Shown here one piece after another: positions 8,465 to 17,446 of a stretch of DNA of 28,562 nt; within the stretch, counting starts at the first letter, position 1, and every line of letters starts with the position of its first letter. The position numbers were made by a program, and so were the translations under genes. This DNA is from Nostocoides sp. (GTDB lineage: Bacteria; Actinomycetota; Actinomycetes; Actinomycetales; Dermatophilaceae), in NCBI GenBank assembly GCA_016702415.1, contig JADJEA010000013.1, positions 1 through 28,562 of the forward strand, in the 5' to 3' direction. The notes below the pieces were generated by a model, which saw only the letters and a program-made list of their open reading frames with translations, had not been told where the DNA came from and did not search any database.

Positions 8465-9448
8465 CTACGGCGTCGCGCAATGACCTGACGGCAGGGAGTC
8501 GAGGTGCGTGGACAGCTCCTGTGCCATCAGCGACACCGCCGCCGTCGCACTCTCGAAGCTGCCCGACGCCGGAGCGGAGGCCAGTGCGACCCCGACCGTG
8601 CCGTCCGGGGTTGTCACGACCCCGAGCTGACGCACGAGGTAGCGGCCGGACGCGTCCGGCCCCCATCCGCCCTTGAACCGTGCGCCGGCGATGTGGCCAA
8701 GGCCAAATGCCTGCGACGGATCCACTTCGCCCATCAGCACCAGCACGGGCGCCGCGTCGACAGAGCACGGCAGGGACGCAGCGGCCAGCGCTTGGTCTCT
8801 CAAGGACCATTGCGTCTGGCCAAAGGCCGTGTACGGGGGACGAACCCGCTGCCATTGAATCGAGGTCGTGTGATCTCCCAGCGCGCGCACCTCCCGTTGT
8901 GCCGAGGCACCTGCAGTGCGGGGGTCGCCAAGGGTCGACCATAGGGCCTCCGCTGCGGCGTTGTCGGATTGCCGTATGGCGCGGCTAGCCCACGCCTTGA
9001 CCTGGGGTGATTCGGGTTTCGCCCGGAGCGCAGCCATGGCCACAGGCACCTTCGCGGTCGACCACGCCACTCCCGTCGACCACGTCCCGCCCGCGCGCAC
9101 GTTCTCACCACCCGTCGGAGCCACGGCGATACCTGCGCTGCCGCCGTAGTGCGCTTCGGCGTCGCTGGCGAGTTGGTCCAAGAGTCTGCCGAGCCCGTCA
9201 GTACCGGTCGGCGATCCTGTCCCCTGTTGGGGCCGGCCCTGCGTCTTCCCGGCCGAGCCGCTGACAGTTGGCGGCGCGGTTCCCGACGAGGACGTTGACG
9301 GCGAGCGCGTCACGGTCGTGACCGGCGACATCGTCGTTGCCAAACCCCCCGATCCGCCCAACGCGCCGCATCCCGCTACCAGCCCGAATAGAGACGCCCC
9401 CAACAGGCCCGACGTCGCGAAGCGACCGTAAACTCCGACCATCGTCAT
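8465..9448 (-). CDS. class-A beta-lactamase-like serine hydrolase lipoprotein
   Basis: An intact 327-residue protein. ATG 9448 overlaps the stop of the upstream zinc-ribbon gene as ATGA. A signal peptide ends in the lipobox LVAGC (Cys27), so it should be lipid-anchored outside the membrane, followed by a Ser/Thr/Gly/Pro-rich linker (about 28-85). The fold signature is complete: STAK (Ser130, Lys133), SDN (161-163) and KGG (259-261, in place of KTG). The glutamate of the omega loop found in true class A lactamases is not evident, so a penicillin-binding or peptidoglycan-related hydrolase is as likely as an antibiotic-resistance enzyme. It is the last gene of the leftward pntA-pntB operon-like array. 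The only gene downstream of it converges, with the 8311-8376 hairpin between. Confidence 0.9.
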   Translation of the reverse strand: MTMVGVYGRFATSGLLGASLFGLVAGCGALGGSGGLATTMSPVTTVTRSPSTSSSGTAPPTVSGSAGKTQGRPQQGTGSPTGTDGLGRLLDQLASDAEAHYGGSAGIAVAPTGGENVRAGGTWSTGVAWSTAKVPVAMAALRAKPESPQVKAWASRAIRQSDNAAAEALWSTLGDPRTAGASAQREVRALGDHTTSIQWQRVRPPYTAFGQTQWSLRDQALAAASLPCSVDAAPVLVLMGEVDPSQAFGLGHIAGARFKGGWGPDASGRYLVRQLGVVTTPDGTVGVALASAPASGSFESATAAVSLMAQELSTHLDSLPSGHCATP

Positions 9449-10128
9449 CCATCGTTGGAGGCCGGAGGCCCCTCGAAGAGCAGCACCCGAGCGTCGTTCC
9501 CGCCAACGCAGACCACCGGCTGGCTGCCCTCGCACACCATGGTGTAGGTACGACCGGTGACCGGGCTGTGGGCCCTGAGCTCCACGCGCTCCGGGGGGAC
9601 CGCGCCCGAGTGGGCGTATGCCGAGCGAACAGCGACCGCGAAGGGGCAACTGGTGTGGTCGTTGTCCTTGGCTGCCGTTCCGATGGGCCCGAGGGAGACC
9701 CGCGTCGGCTCGCAAACGGACCCATCAAGTGAGAGGTAGACCGGCGTTGGCGACATTGAGGCCGTTGTGGACGACGTGGATTCTGTGACGGCAGTCTCAC
9801 CGCCTGAGGACGCCGACGCGGTTGCGCTGCTCGTCGTGGTGACCGTGACGACGGACACCGGCGAACCGGCGCGCTCCGGTCCCGCGCGCATCCGCGTGAC
9901 GGCGAAGATGATGCCGCCGAGCAAAGCGAGTCCGGCAAGCACGGCCACCACCGCGTACATCAATTTCGTGCGGGACGTGGGCGAAGGCGCGGCAGGCAGC
10001 ACCCCGGTCCGGGGCATGTTCGGGAGTCCGGGAGGTGCCGCCTCATCGCCGCCGATGACGAAGGCACCGCATTCAGGACAGAAGTCACCATCGGTGATCG
10101 CCTGACATACCTGGCAGCGGCGAATCAC
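9445..10128 (-). CDS. zinc-ribbon single-pass membrane protein
   Basis: An intact 227-residue protein from GTG 10128, five bases after the pntB stop. The N-terminus MIRRCQVCQAITDGDFCPEC carries a CxxC-x8-CxxC zinc ribbon (Cys5, 8, 17, 20). A Pro-rich stretch leads to one transmembrane helix (about residues 57-78, LMYAVVAVLAGLALLGGIIF). After it come a Ser/Thr/Ala linker and an extracytoplasmic domain with four Cys (in EPT, TSCPF, VCEGS and VVCVGG contexts). The topology is zinc ribbon inside, sensor-like domain outside. I do not recognise a named family for the outer domain. Tight linkage with the serine hydrolase (4-bp overlap) suggests the two work together at the envelope. Confidence 0.85.
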   Translation of the reverse strand: MIRRCQVCQAITDGDFCPECGAFVIGGDEAAPPGLPNMPRTGVLPAAPSPTSRTKLMYAVVAVLAGLALLGGIIFAVTRMRAGPERAGSPVSVVTVTTTSSATASASSGGETAVTESTSSTTASMSPTPVYLSLDGSVCEPTRVSLGPIGTAAKDNDHTSCPFAVAVRSAYAHSGAVPPERVELRAHSPVTGRTYTMVCEGSQPVVCVGGNDARVLLFEGPPASNDG

Positions 10129-10133
10129 GTGGA

Positions 10134-11276
10134 TCAGAGCGCCTTGATGATGTCCTCGACGCGGGCCTTGGCGTCACCGAAGAGCATCTGGGTGTTGTCC
10201 TTGAAGAACAGCGGGTTCTGGACACCGGCGTAGCCCGTGGCCATGGAGCGTTTGAAGACGATGACGTCCTTGGCGTTCCAGACTTCGAGGACGGGCATGC
10301 CGGCGATGGGGGAGCCTGGTTCTTCCATGGCCGCGGGGTTGACGGTGTCGTTGGCGCCGATGACGAGCACGACGTCGGTGTCGGGGAAGTCGTCGTTGAC
10401 CTCGTCCATCTCCAGGACGATGTCGTAGGGCACCTTGGCCTCGGCCAGGAGCACATTCATGTGACCGGGAAGCCGGCCCGCGACGGGGTGGATACCGAAG
10501 CGGACGTTGACGCCCTTGGACCGCAGGAAGGAAGCCCGCGGCCGCCGCCGCCCAGCCGGAGTAGCTGTTGAGCATCGACACAACGACCGGCATGTCGCCA
10601 CCACCGATGGACATGACCAGGTGCCAGCCGAGGAAGAGCGCCATCAGCGTCATGACCCCGAGGAGGCTCTGCCGGGCCAACTCGTTGTCACGCGGAATGG
10701 CGACATAGACGATCGTCATGACGACGAACGCGACGATGATGCCGAGGTTGACCAGATTGTGCGCCGGGAGCATCAGCGGGGCGCTCTTGATCTGGCCGAG
10801 AGCTTCAAATAGGCGACGATCGAGCCGGTCAGGGTGACCGCACCGATAAAGACCCCGACGAAGACCTCGACGTCGTGAACCTTCGGATAGTCGACCAATT
10901 TCTCGTATGACGAGTTCCACCCGACGAGCACCGCCGCCAGACCGACGAAGCTGTGCAACATCGCGATGAGCTCGGGCATCTGGGTCATCTCGACGCGCTT
11001 GGCGATCGTCATACCGAGAACGGCCGCGACGACCATGGCCGGGAGGATCCACGCCAGTCCGGCCCAGCCGGACTCCTCGCCGATCTGGATTCCGCCGGCC
11101 TCTTGACCGATGGTCGCGGCGAGGATCGTCACGGTGAGGGCGATCGCCATACCGGCAATGCCGTAGCGGTTGCCCATGCGGGCGGTGTCGTGCTTCGAGA
11201 GGCCCGAGAGGGCGAGGATGAAGAGCAGGCCGGCGACGATATAGGCGCCTTGGACCAGGGTGTAGGAGATGTTCAT
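10134..11276 (-). CDS. pntB: NAD(P) transhydrogenase subunit beta, internally deleted
   Basis: PntB is the membrane (dII) and NADP-binding (dIII) part of the proton-pumping transhydrogenase. The N-terminus MNISYTLVQGAYIVAGLLF starts at ATG 11276, overlapping the pntA stop. Helices and the loops RVEMTQMPELIAMLHSFVGL and VGVFIGAVTLTGS are clear, a break lies near 10800, and the chain continues to MLNSYSGWAAAAAGF. Directly after this (about 10520-10535) the sequence jumps to GVNVRFGIHPVAGRLPGHMN and ends normally with ATGYAGVQNPLFF and EDIIKAL. The whole span is 1143 nt, 381 codons including the stop, against about 460 residues usual for the family. The missing part normally holds the last helix or helices and the GYGMAVAQAQ-type NADP loop. 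Either the assembly has lost a segment or the subunit is nonfunctional. Confidence 0.93.
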
Positions 11277-12826
11277 CGGGTCGCGTCCTCACGCTTGAAC
11301 ATGTCGAGCATTCGGTCGGTGACGGTGAATCCGCCGAAGACGTTCATGCTCGCGACAAACACCCCGATCACGGCCAGGACCGAAACCCACAGCTTTCCGT
11401 GGTGGCCGACCTGGAGCAGCGCGCCGACGACGATGATGCCGCTGATCGCATTGGTCACCGACATCAATGGCGTGTGCAGGGCGTGGTGGACATTGCCGAT
11501 GACATAGAAGCCGATGACAACCGAGAGCATGAAGACCATGAAGTGGCCGAGGAAGGCGACCGGGGAGATCGCGGCGACCAGCAAGAAGAGCAGGGCAACG
11601 CCGAGGATGATCCCGAGCCGGGTGCTCTGGGCCATCGGGGGTTTGACCGGTTTCGGCTCGGGCGGGGCAGCGGCCACGGCCTTCGGGGCCGCGGACACCT
11701 GAACCGGCGGCGGTGGCCCAGGGTCTGACCGGCCTGAGCCACGGTCATCCCACGCACGACGGTGTCCTCCATGTCGAGGACCGCCTGGCCGTCCTTCCCG
11801 GGCGTGATGAGCTTCATCAGGTTGACCAGGTTGGTGCCATAGAGCTGGGACGCTTGGGTCGGCAGCCGTCCGGGCAGGTCGGTGTAGCCGAGGATCTTCA
11901 CGCCGTTGGCGGTCGTGACCACCGTGTCGGCCTGTGCCCCAGCGACATTGCCGCCATTCGAGGCGGCCATGTCGACGACGACCGAGCCGGGCTTCATCGA
12001 GGCGACCATGGCCTCGTCGATAATCCGCGGCGCCGGACGACCCGGGATGAGCGCGGTCGTGACGATGATGTCGCAACCGGGGACGACCTCGCGGTACATC
12101 TCGGTGGTGCGCTTGTTGAACTCCTCGCCCATCTCCTTGGCATAGCCGTCGGCAGACGGGCCGGTGTCGAGACCCTCGAGATTGGGTCGGAGGAACTCCC
12201 CACCCATCGACTCGACCTGGTCGGCGACCTCCTGTCGGGCGTCGAACGCCTTGACAACGGCACCGAGGCTGCTCGCCGTGCCGATGGCCGCCAGCCCGGC
12301 GACGCCGGCACCGACGACGAGCACCGTCGCCGGCGGCATCTTGCCGGCCGCGGTCACCTGACCGGTGAACATTCCGCCGTACTCATTGGCCGCCTCGATG
12401 ATCGCGCGGTAGCCGCCGAGGTTGGCCATCGAGGACAGGACGTCCAGGGCCTGGGCCCGCGAGATGCGGGGCACCGCGTCCATGGCCATCGCCGTGACGC
12501 CCCGGGCCCGCAGCGCCTCGACGAGGTCGGGGTTGAGCGCGGGCGCCATGAGGGGACATCACCAACTGACCCTCGCGCAGCCGCGCGATCTCGGCGGCGT
12601 CCGGGGCGTTGATCTTGAAGACGATGTCCCCGTCGTATGCCGACTCCGGGCCCACGAGGTCGGCACCCGCTGCGGCATACGCAGTGTCCTCGTATGCCGC
12701 GGCGTGGCCAGCGCCACGCTCGATGGCGACGGTGTATCCGAGCTTGATCAACTGCTCGACGGTCTTTGGTGTGGCAGCGACCCGGGTCTCCCCTCGCCGC
12801 GACTCCTTGGGCACCACAATGCGCAT
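11273..12826 (-). CDS. pntA: NAD(P) transhydrogenase subunit alpha, frameshifted
   Basis: A single fused alpha subunit (NAD-binding dI plus membrane helices), about 517 codons. ATG 12826 follows GAGAGGATC. dI reads MRIVVPKESRRGETRVAATP, then SRAQALDVLSSMANLGGYRA, the Rossmann loop VLVVGAGVAGLAAIGTASSL with acidic FDAR after it, and GRPAPRIIDEAMV. A Pro/Ala/Lys linker (PPPPVQVSAAPKAVAAAPPE) leads to four hydrophobic spans with VIGFYVIGNVHHALHTPLMS. The break near 12545 is one extra C (LVMS joined to LMAPALNPDL); another near 11715 is repaired by one base. The gene ends in TGA 11273-11275, overlapping the pntB ATG. The complex couples hydride transfer from NADH to NADP+ with proton entry and supplies NADPH. 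Confidence 0.95.
12635..12699. other. cluster of three GTATGCCG/CGGCATAC octamers
   Basis: GTATGCCG lies at 12635-12642, CGGCATAC at 12673-12680 and GTATGCCG at 12692-12699, all inside the pntA coding region. This is the densest short cluster of an octamer that recurs through the window (see findings). Confidence 0.9.
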
Positions 12827-12943
12827 GTAGGATCCTCTCGGGCGGTCGGTCTCTCAACAAGGGAACCTATCGCGCCGGGGCCACGCGGCACGGCCCATGA
12901 GACGCGAACGACCCGCTAACCGGCCCGGTGTGATGAAGCTATC

Positions 12944-12966
12944 TTGTTCTAGTTTCCCTAGAACAA
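12944..12966. promoter_or_regulatory. palindromic operator upstream of the GntR gene
   Basis: A perfect 9-bp inverted repeat (TTGTTCTAG, spacer TTTCC, CTAGAACAA) ends 13 nt before the GTG of the GntR regulator. It lies where a promoter must be: TAGGCT or TATGGG just after it could be the -10. GntR/YtrA-type repressors usually bind such symmetric sites and regulate their own operon, so autoregulation of the 12980-14346 pair is the likely role. With so little room, the transcript may be leaderless. Confidence 0.7.
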
Positions 12967-12979
12967 CTAGGCTTATGGG

Positions 12980-13333
12980 GTGCTCATCCGGATCGATCCG
13001 ACCTCCTCGGTGGCGATCTACGACCAGTTGGCCGCCGCTATTCGGGGTGGGGTTGCCGCCGGCGACATCCGCGCCGGCCAGCGTCTCCCTCCCGCCCGCG
13101 AACTCGCCGCCTCGCTCGGCATCAATGTCCATACCGTCCTCAAGGCGTATGCCGCACTCCGCGACGAGGGACTCCTCCACGTCCGACGCGGCCGTGGTGC
13201 CGTGGTCACCGACGTCCGTCCGGGCGAGGTCGAGCTCTCCCGCGCGGTGGCCGAACTCCTCGCCGTCGGCCGGCGAAACGGCCTCTCCCTCACCCAGATC
13301 CACCACGCCCTCGACCAAGGAGCCGAGTCATGA
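12980..13333 (+). CDS. GntR-family (YtrA-type) transcriptional regulator
   Basis: An intact 117-residue regulator. The winged helix-turn-helix occupies about residues 10-76 (IYDQLAAAIRGGVAAG, LPPARELAASLGINVHTVLK, GLLHVRRGRGAVV). There is only a short C-terminal helix (about 84-115), the hallmark of the small YtrA branch, which lacks a large ligand domain. The GTG 12980 start has no Shine-Dalgarno and lies directly behind the palindrome and likely -10, consistent with a leaderless mRNA. The stop overlaps the next gene's ATG (ATGA at 13330), so it is translationally coupled to the DUF1648 membrane protein, a common partnership in which the regulator controls a membrane stress gene. Confidence 0.94.
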   Translation: MLIRIDPTSSVAIYDQLAAAIRGGVAAGDIRAGQRLPPARELAASLGINVHTVLKAYAALRDEGLLHVRRGRGAVVTDVRPGEVELSRAVAELLAVGRRNGLSLTQIHHALDQGAES

Positions 13334-14346
13334 CCAGCCGGCAGGACGCGACCAGCGCGAGCACAGGGACCGCCGCGCCCCCCGAGAGTGCCGCACGCAC
13401 CCTGGGCATTCCGATACTCATGGTCATCGCGATCGGGCTGATCCAGATCGGCGCCCTCGTCGCGTGGCGACCGGATCTGCCGGACCCGATGGCGACCCAC
13501 TTCAGTGGGTCGGGCCGGGCCGACGGGTTCATGTCGTGGACAGCCAATCTCGTCATGGCACTGGGGTTCTCCACCGTCCTGACCATCGTCCTCCTCGTCG
13601 GCTTCCACCTCGGTGGCGGCCGCGGGCGGATGGCCCGGATTGGCGCGGCCATCGGCGTGGGCACGAGCGGATTCGTCGGCGCCCTGATGCTGGCCGCCGC
13701 CGCCGCACAACGAGGACGGGCCGACGCGCACGATGCGCGCCTGAGTCCCGCGTGGATCGCGGCCGGGTTGGCGGCGGGGTTGGCCCTCGCCGGTTTGGCG
13801 TATGCCGTGACCCCGGCGTCCCCCTGGCCCACGCCCGACCCGGCGGAGACGCCGCGGATGACCTTGCGCCCCGGTGAGAAGGTCGTGTGGTCGAGTGAAC
13901 GCCGCAACCGCACGCTCACCCTCGTCGGTCTCGGCCTGTCGCTGCTCGGGCTCGCGCTGTTGGTGGTGGGTCCCGTTCTGAACCTGGCCGGGGGACTCGT
14001 TCTCCCGGGCGTCCTCATGGCCGTCCTCGGCGCGCTGTTCGCGAGCGTCGGCCGGGTGCGGGTGACCGTCGACGGTGCCGGTCTTCGCTGGCGGATGGGA
14101 CCCCTCTTCGGTCGAACCCCGTTGTCCCGCATCACCTCCGCCCGCGTCGTCGATGTCGTCCCGATGGAATACGGCGGGTGGGGCTACCGCCTCTCCGGCC
14201 AGGGGCCGGCCGTCGTCATCGGCGCCGGACATGGGCTGCGGATCTCCCGCGCCGGCGGTTCCGACTTCACCGTGACCGTCCCGGACGCCGAGACGGGAGC
14301 CGCGCTGCTCAACGGCCTGATCGCCGGGACCGGACGCGGGGGGTGA
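13330..14346 (+). CDS. DUF1648-containing membrane protein
   Basis: An intact protein of 338 residues. After a polar N-terminus, the first helix (about 29-46) leads to the DUF1648 core LPDPMATHFSGSGRADGFMS, where 'P..HF...G..DG' is the family mark. More spans follow at about 72-92, 101-126, 137-157, 197-213 and 215-240. The C-terminal 100 residues look like a small beta-rich cytoplasmic domain (VRVTVDGAGLRWRMGPLFG, TPLSRITSARVVDVVPME) that resembles a PH-like fold. I cannot give a biochemical role; such proteins sit next to small GntR regulators and are thought of as membrane-stress or transport accessory proteins. The gene ends TGA at 14344-14346. Confidence 0.88.
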   Translation: MTSRQDATSASTGTAAPPESAARTLGIPILMVIAIGLIQIGALVAWRPDLPDPMATHFSGSGRADGFMSWTANLVMALGFSTVLTIVLLVGFHLGGGRGRMARIGAAIGVGTSGFVGALMLAAAAAQRGRADAHDARLSPAWIAAGLAAGLALAGLAYAVTPASPWPTPDPAETPRMTLRPGEKVVWSSERRNRTLTLVGLGLSLLGLALLVVGPVLNLAGGLVLPGVLMAVLGALFASVGRVRVTVDGAGLRWRMGPLFGRTPLSRITSARVVDVVPMEYGGWGYRLSGQGPAVVIGAGHGLRISRAGGSDFTVTVPDAETGAALLNGLIAGTGRGG

Positions 14347-14409
14347 TCGCCCGGGAGGTGAACAACCGGGAGGTGAGCGGTCGGCATACGGCCGCGGGGC
14401 ACCCAACCG

Positions 14410-15901
14410 ATGTTGGATGCGGTCATGGAGCCTCTCGTCCGCGTCACCGGTGGTCTTGTCCGCGGCAGCGTCACCGATGGCGTCGCCGCCTACCTCGGGA
14501 TCCCGTATGCCGCACCCGCCGTCGGTCCGGCCCGCTACCTCCCGCCGCAGCCGGTCCGGCCGTGGGCGGGCGAGCGCGACGCGACGCGGCACGGGCCGAC
14601 CAGCGACCAACTCCCTTATCCCCCACCGTTGGATGCGATCCTGGCGAGTTCGGTCGATCCCGGCGACGACTATCTCAATGTTGCCGTCTGGGCGCCCGCG
14701 GACGGGGGCGGCGGGCTGCCGGTCATGGTGTGGGTGCCCGGCGGCGCGTTCGTCCGTGGGGCGAACTCGATCCCCACCTATGACGGATCCGCCTTCGCCC
14801 GCGACGGGATCATCCTCGTCGGGGTGAACTATCGCCTCGGCGTCCCCGGATTCGGCGTCCTCGACGGCGGGACCACCAATCTCGGCCTTCGCGACCAGAT
14901 CGCCGCGCTGGAGTGGGTTCGCGACAATATCGCCGCGTTCGGGGGCGACCCCGACCGGGTGACGATCTTCGGGGAATCCGCGGGCGGGATGAGCGTCGCG
15001 ACGCTCCTGGCGAGTCCGGCTGCGCGGGGGCTCTTCCACCGGGCGATCGTCCAGAGCGGCGGAGCCACCTCGGTCGCCACCGTCGACGACGCGCGCCGCG
15101 TCACCGCCGAGATCGCCACAGCCCTGGGAGTGCCGCCGACCGCCGAGGCCTTCGCGGCCGCCGACCCGGGGCGGTGTTGGCCGCCTGGGCCACGGTCGCC
15201 CTTGCGCTGCAACAGAACCCCGACCCGGCTCGTTGGGGTGCCTCCGGTCCTGCGCGGCGGCCTCGGGATCATGAGCGTCTTCCCCCGTCGTCGACGGTGA
15301 CCTCGTCCCCGACATCCCGCTGCACCGGATCGCCCAGGGATGCGCGGCCGATATCCCGCTCCTGGTCGGCTACACGAGCGAGGAGTTCCGCCTCTTCGCC
15401 GTCCCGGTCGGGCTGGCCGCGAGCATCACCGCCGCCACGCTGCCGCTGTTCGGAGCCCGCCTCGGGTGGCCCGCCGGTGCCATCGCGACGTATGCCGCGA
15501 ACCGCCCCTCCGCATCCCCCGGCGACCTCGCCTGCGCGATCCTCACCGATAGCGCCTTCCGGGTTCCGGCCGGCGATCTCGCGGCCAGCCAGTCCGAGGC
15601 GGGCGGGACGGTGTTCCAGTACGAGTTCGCCTGGCGCACACCGGTCGCCGGTCTCGGGGCCGCGCATGCGGTCGAGTTGGCGTTCGTCTTCGACACCCTC
15701 GCGCAGGCCGGGCCCATGGTGGGGACGGCCCGCCGCAGCCCCTCGCGGACGAGGTCCACGCCGCGTGGGTGGCCTTCGAGCGAGCGGCGACCAGGGTGGG
15801 CCCGGTGGTCGCCGCATACGCCGTCGGTCCGCGTGTTCGACGTCGCCGGCCCGGCGGTCGTCGTCGGCCCGCGATCGGACGAACTCGCCCTGTGGCGGTG
15901 A
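14410..15901 (+). CDS. type-B carboxylesterase, frameshifted
   Basis: An alpha/beta hydrolase of the carboxylesterase/lipase type B family, about 497 codons. It begins MLDAVMEPLVRVTGGLVRG (ATG 14410 or 14425) and continues VAAYLGIPYAAPAVGPARYL. The oxyanion region is VWVPGGAFVRG, the nucleophile elbow is FGESAGG (Ser in GxSxG) and family loops include NLGLRDQIAALEWVRDNIAAF. Breaks lie near 15170, 15230 and 15290, after which the acid residue is in LLVGYTSEEFRLF and the catalytic His in LGAAHAVELAFVFDTL. One more break near 15740 leads to HAAWVAFERAA and an end at TGA 15899-15901 (DELALWR). No secretion signal is visible, so it is probably cytoplasmic; the ester substrate is unknown. Confidence 0.91.
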
Positions 15902-15970
15902 GCGATCCGACTGTGAGCGATCCGGCGGTGAGCGATCCCGGCCGCCGGCCCCGCCGGGTACGGTGACCCG

Positions 15971-17446
15971 ATGACCTCTCCGGCGCTTCGGCACGACTAC
16001 GCCGCGGCCTTGCCGGAGATCGTGCGGCCCTGGAGCCCGACGCTGCCCCCCAGGCCCGAGGGCGGTCGGGGTCCCGAACTCGTCGCAGTCAATGACGCGC
16101 TCGCCGCTGACCTGGAGATCGACCCTGCGTGGGTGCGCGGTGCCGAGGCGCTCGTCGTGCTGGGGGGGCGCGGCATACTCCCCGGGTCGCGACCGGTCGC
16201 GCAGGCGTATGCCGGACACCAATTCGGCGGGTTCTCCCCGGTCCTCGGGGATGGTCGCGCGGTCCTGCTCGGCGAGATCGCCACCCCAGGGGGCCTGCGG
16301 GATATCGCGCTCAAGGGCTCGGGGCGCACCACCTTCTCCCGCGGCGGCGACGGCCGCGCTGTCCTGGGACCCGTTCTGCGGGAATACCTTTTCGGAGAGT
16401 CGATGGCCGCCCTGGGAGTCCCGACGACCCGCGCGCTCGCTGCGGTGACCACGGGCGATCGGGTCTACCGCGACGGCCGGATGCCCCCTGGCACCGTCCT
16501 CACCCGAGTCGCGGCTTCCCACCTGCGCGTCGGCACCTTCGAACTCGTGGCCCGCTCCCTCCCCCAGGACGCCCGCGCCGCGGTCCTGCCCCGTCTCGTC
16601 GCGTATGCCGCCGCCCGCCACCACCCCAGCGCCGACCCGGGCCCGGGCCAAGGGCTCGCGCTCCTCGATGCGGTCGTCACCGCCCAGGCCGACCTCCTCG
16701 CGCATTGGATGAGTCTCGGCTTCGTCCACGGCGTCATGAACACCGACAACACGACCATCAGCGGGGAGACCATCGACTACGGCCCCTGCGCCTGGGTGGA
16801 GGCCTATGACGAGGACGCCGTCTTCTCCTCCATCGACACCGGCGGCCGCTATCGCTTCGGCCACCAGCCGGCCGTTGCCCTCTGGAACCTCAGCCGCCTT
16901 GCCGAGAGCCTGCTCCCGCTCGTCGCCGAGGACCCGAATATTGCTGTCTCCCAAGCAACCTCGATTCTCGATCAGTTCGGATCGCGCTATCACCAGGCCT
17001 GGCTGGCTCGCCTGCGGGCCAAGCTCGGCCTCCCCGACACGCGGGACGAGGACGCCGCACTCGTCGACGACCTCCTGGCCGGTCTCGCGGATGCCCGGGC
17101 GGACTACACCTCGACCTGGCGCCTCCTCGCCGCCCACCTGCGCGGCCAGGGGGCCCCGGGCGTGCCCGGCGTCTCCGAGGGGTGGCTCGCGCGCTGGCGG
17201 GCACGCGTGCCGGGTGATCCCCGCGAGCGGGCGGCGGCCATGGATGCCGTCAACCCGGCATACGTCCCGAGGAACCATCTCGTCGACGCCGCCCTGGTCG
17301 CGGCCGAGGAGGGCGACCTGGCCCCCTTCGAGCGACTCCTGGCTGCCCTCACCGATCCGTATGCCGACCACCCCCACCGCGCCGACCTCGCCACCCCCGC
17401 GCCACCCGGGTTCACCGAGCGATTCGTGACCTTCTGCGGCACGTGA
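15971..17446 (+). CDS. selO: SelO (YdiU) protein adenylyltransferase
   Basis: An intact, 491 residues, close to the 478 of the E. coli protein. SelO is a pseudokinase that transfers AMP from ATP to Ser/Thr/Tyr of other proteins, linked to oxidative stress. Landmarks: QAYAGHQFGG (78-87), ALKGSGRTTFSRGGDGRA (113-130, with the nucleotide-binding Lys115 and the Arg/Gly-rich loop) and YLFGESMAALGVPTTRAL. The metal/catalytic region is HGVMNTDN (233-240) followed by ETIDYGP (Asp249). The protein ends FCGT, with Cys489 at the third-last position, where eukaryotic SelO has selenocysteine and bacteria have Cys. Start ATG 15971. Its stop overlaps a GTG of the next gene (GTGA at 17443). Confidence 0.97.
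   Translation: MTSPALRHDYAAALPEIVRPWSPTLPPRPEGGRGPELVAVNDALAADLEIDPAWVRGAEALVVLGGRGILPGSRPVAQAYAGHQFGGFSPVLGDGRAVLLGEIATPGGLRDIALKGSGRTTFSRGGDGRAVLGPVLREYLFGESMAALGVPTTRALAAVTTGDRVYRDGRMPPGTVLTRVAASHLRVGTFELVARSLPQDARAAVLPRLVAYAAARHHPSADPGPGQGLALLDAVVTAQADLLAHWMSLGFVHGVMNTDNTTISGETIDYGPCAWVEAYDEDAVFSSIDTGGRYRFGHQPAVALWNLSRLAESLLPLVAEDPNIAVSQATSILDQFGSRYHQAWLARLRAKLGLPDTRDEDAALVDDLLAGLADARADYTSTWRLLAAHLRGQGAPGVPGVSEGWLARWRARVPGDPRERAAAMDAVNPAYVPRNHLVDAALVAAEEGDLAPFERLLAALTDPYADHPHRADLATPAPPGFTERFVTFCGT

Noticed and set aside
8465..9448. Genuine antibiotic-resistance beta-lactamase
   Set aside because: STAK, SDN and KGG are present, but an omega-loop ExxLN motif is not seen and the gene sits in a housekeeping operon; a wall-related hydrolase is as likely.
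13018..15315. Very long open frame (765 codons) on the minus strand
   Set aside because: It is antisense to the intact GntR, DUF1648 and esterase genes and is Arg/Gly/Asp-rich without any motif; a GC-rich shadow frame.
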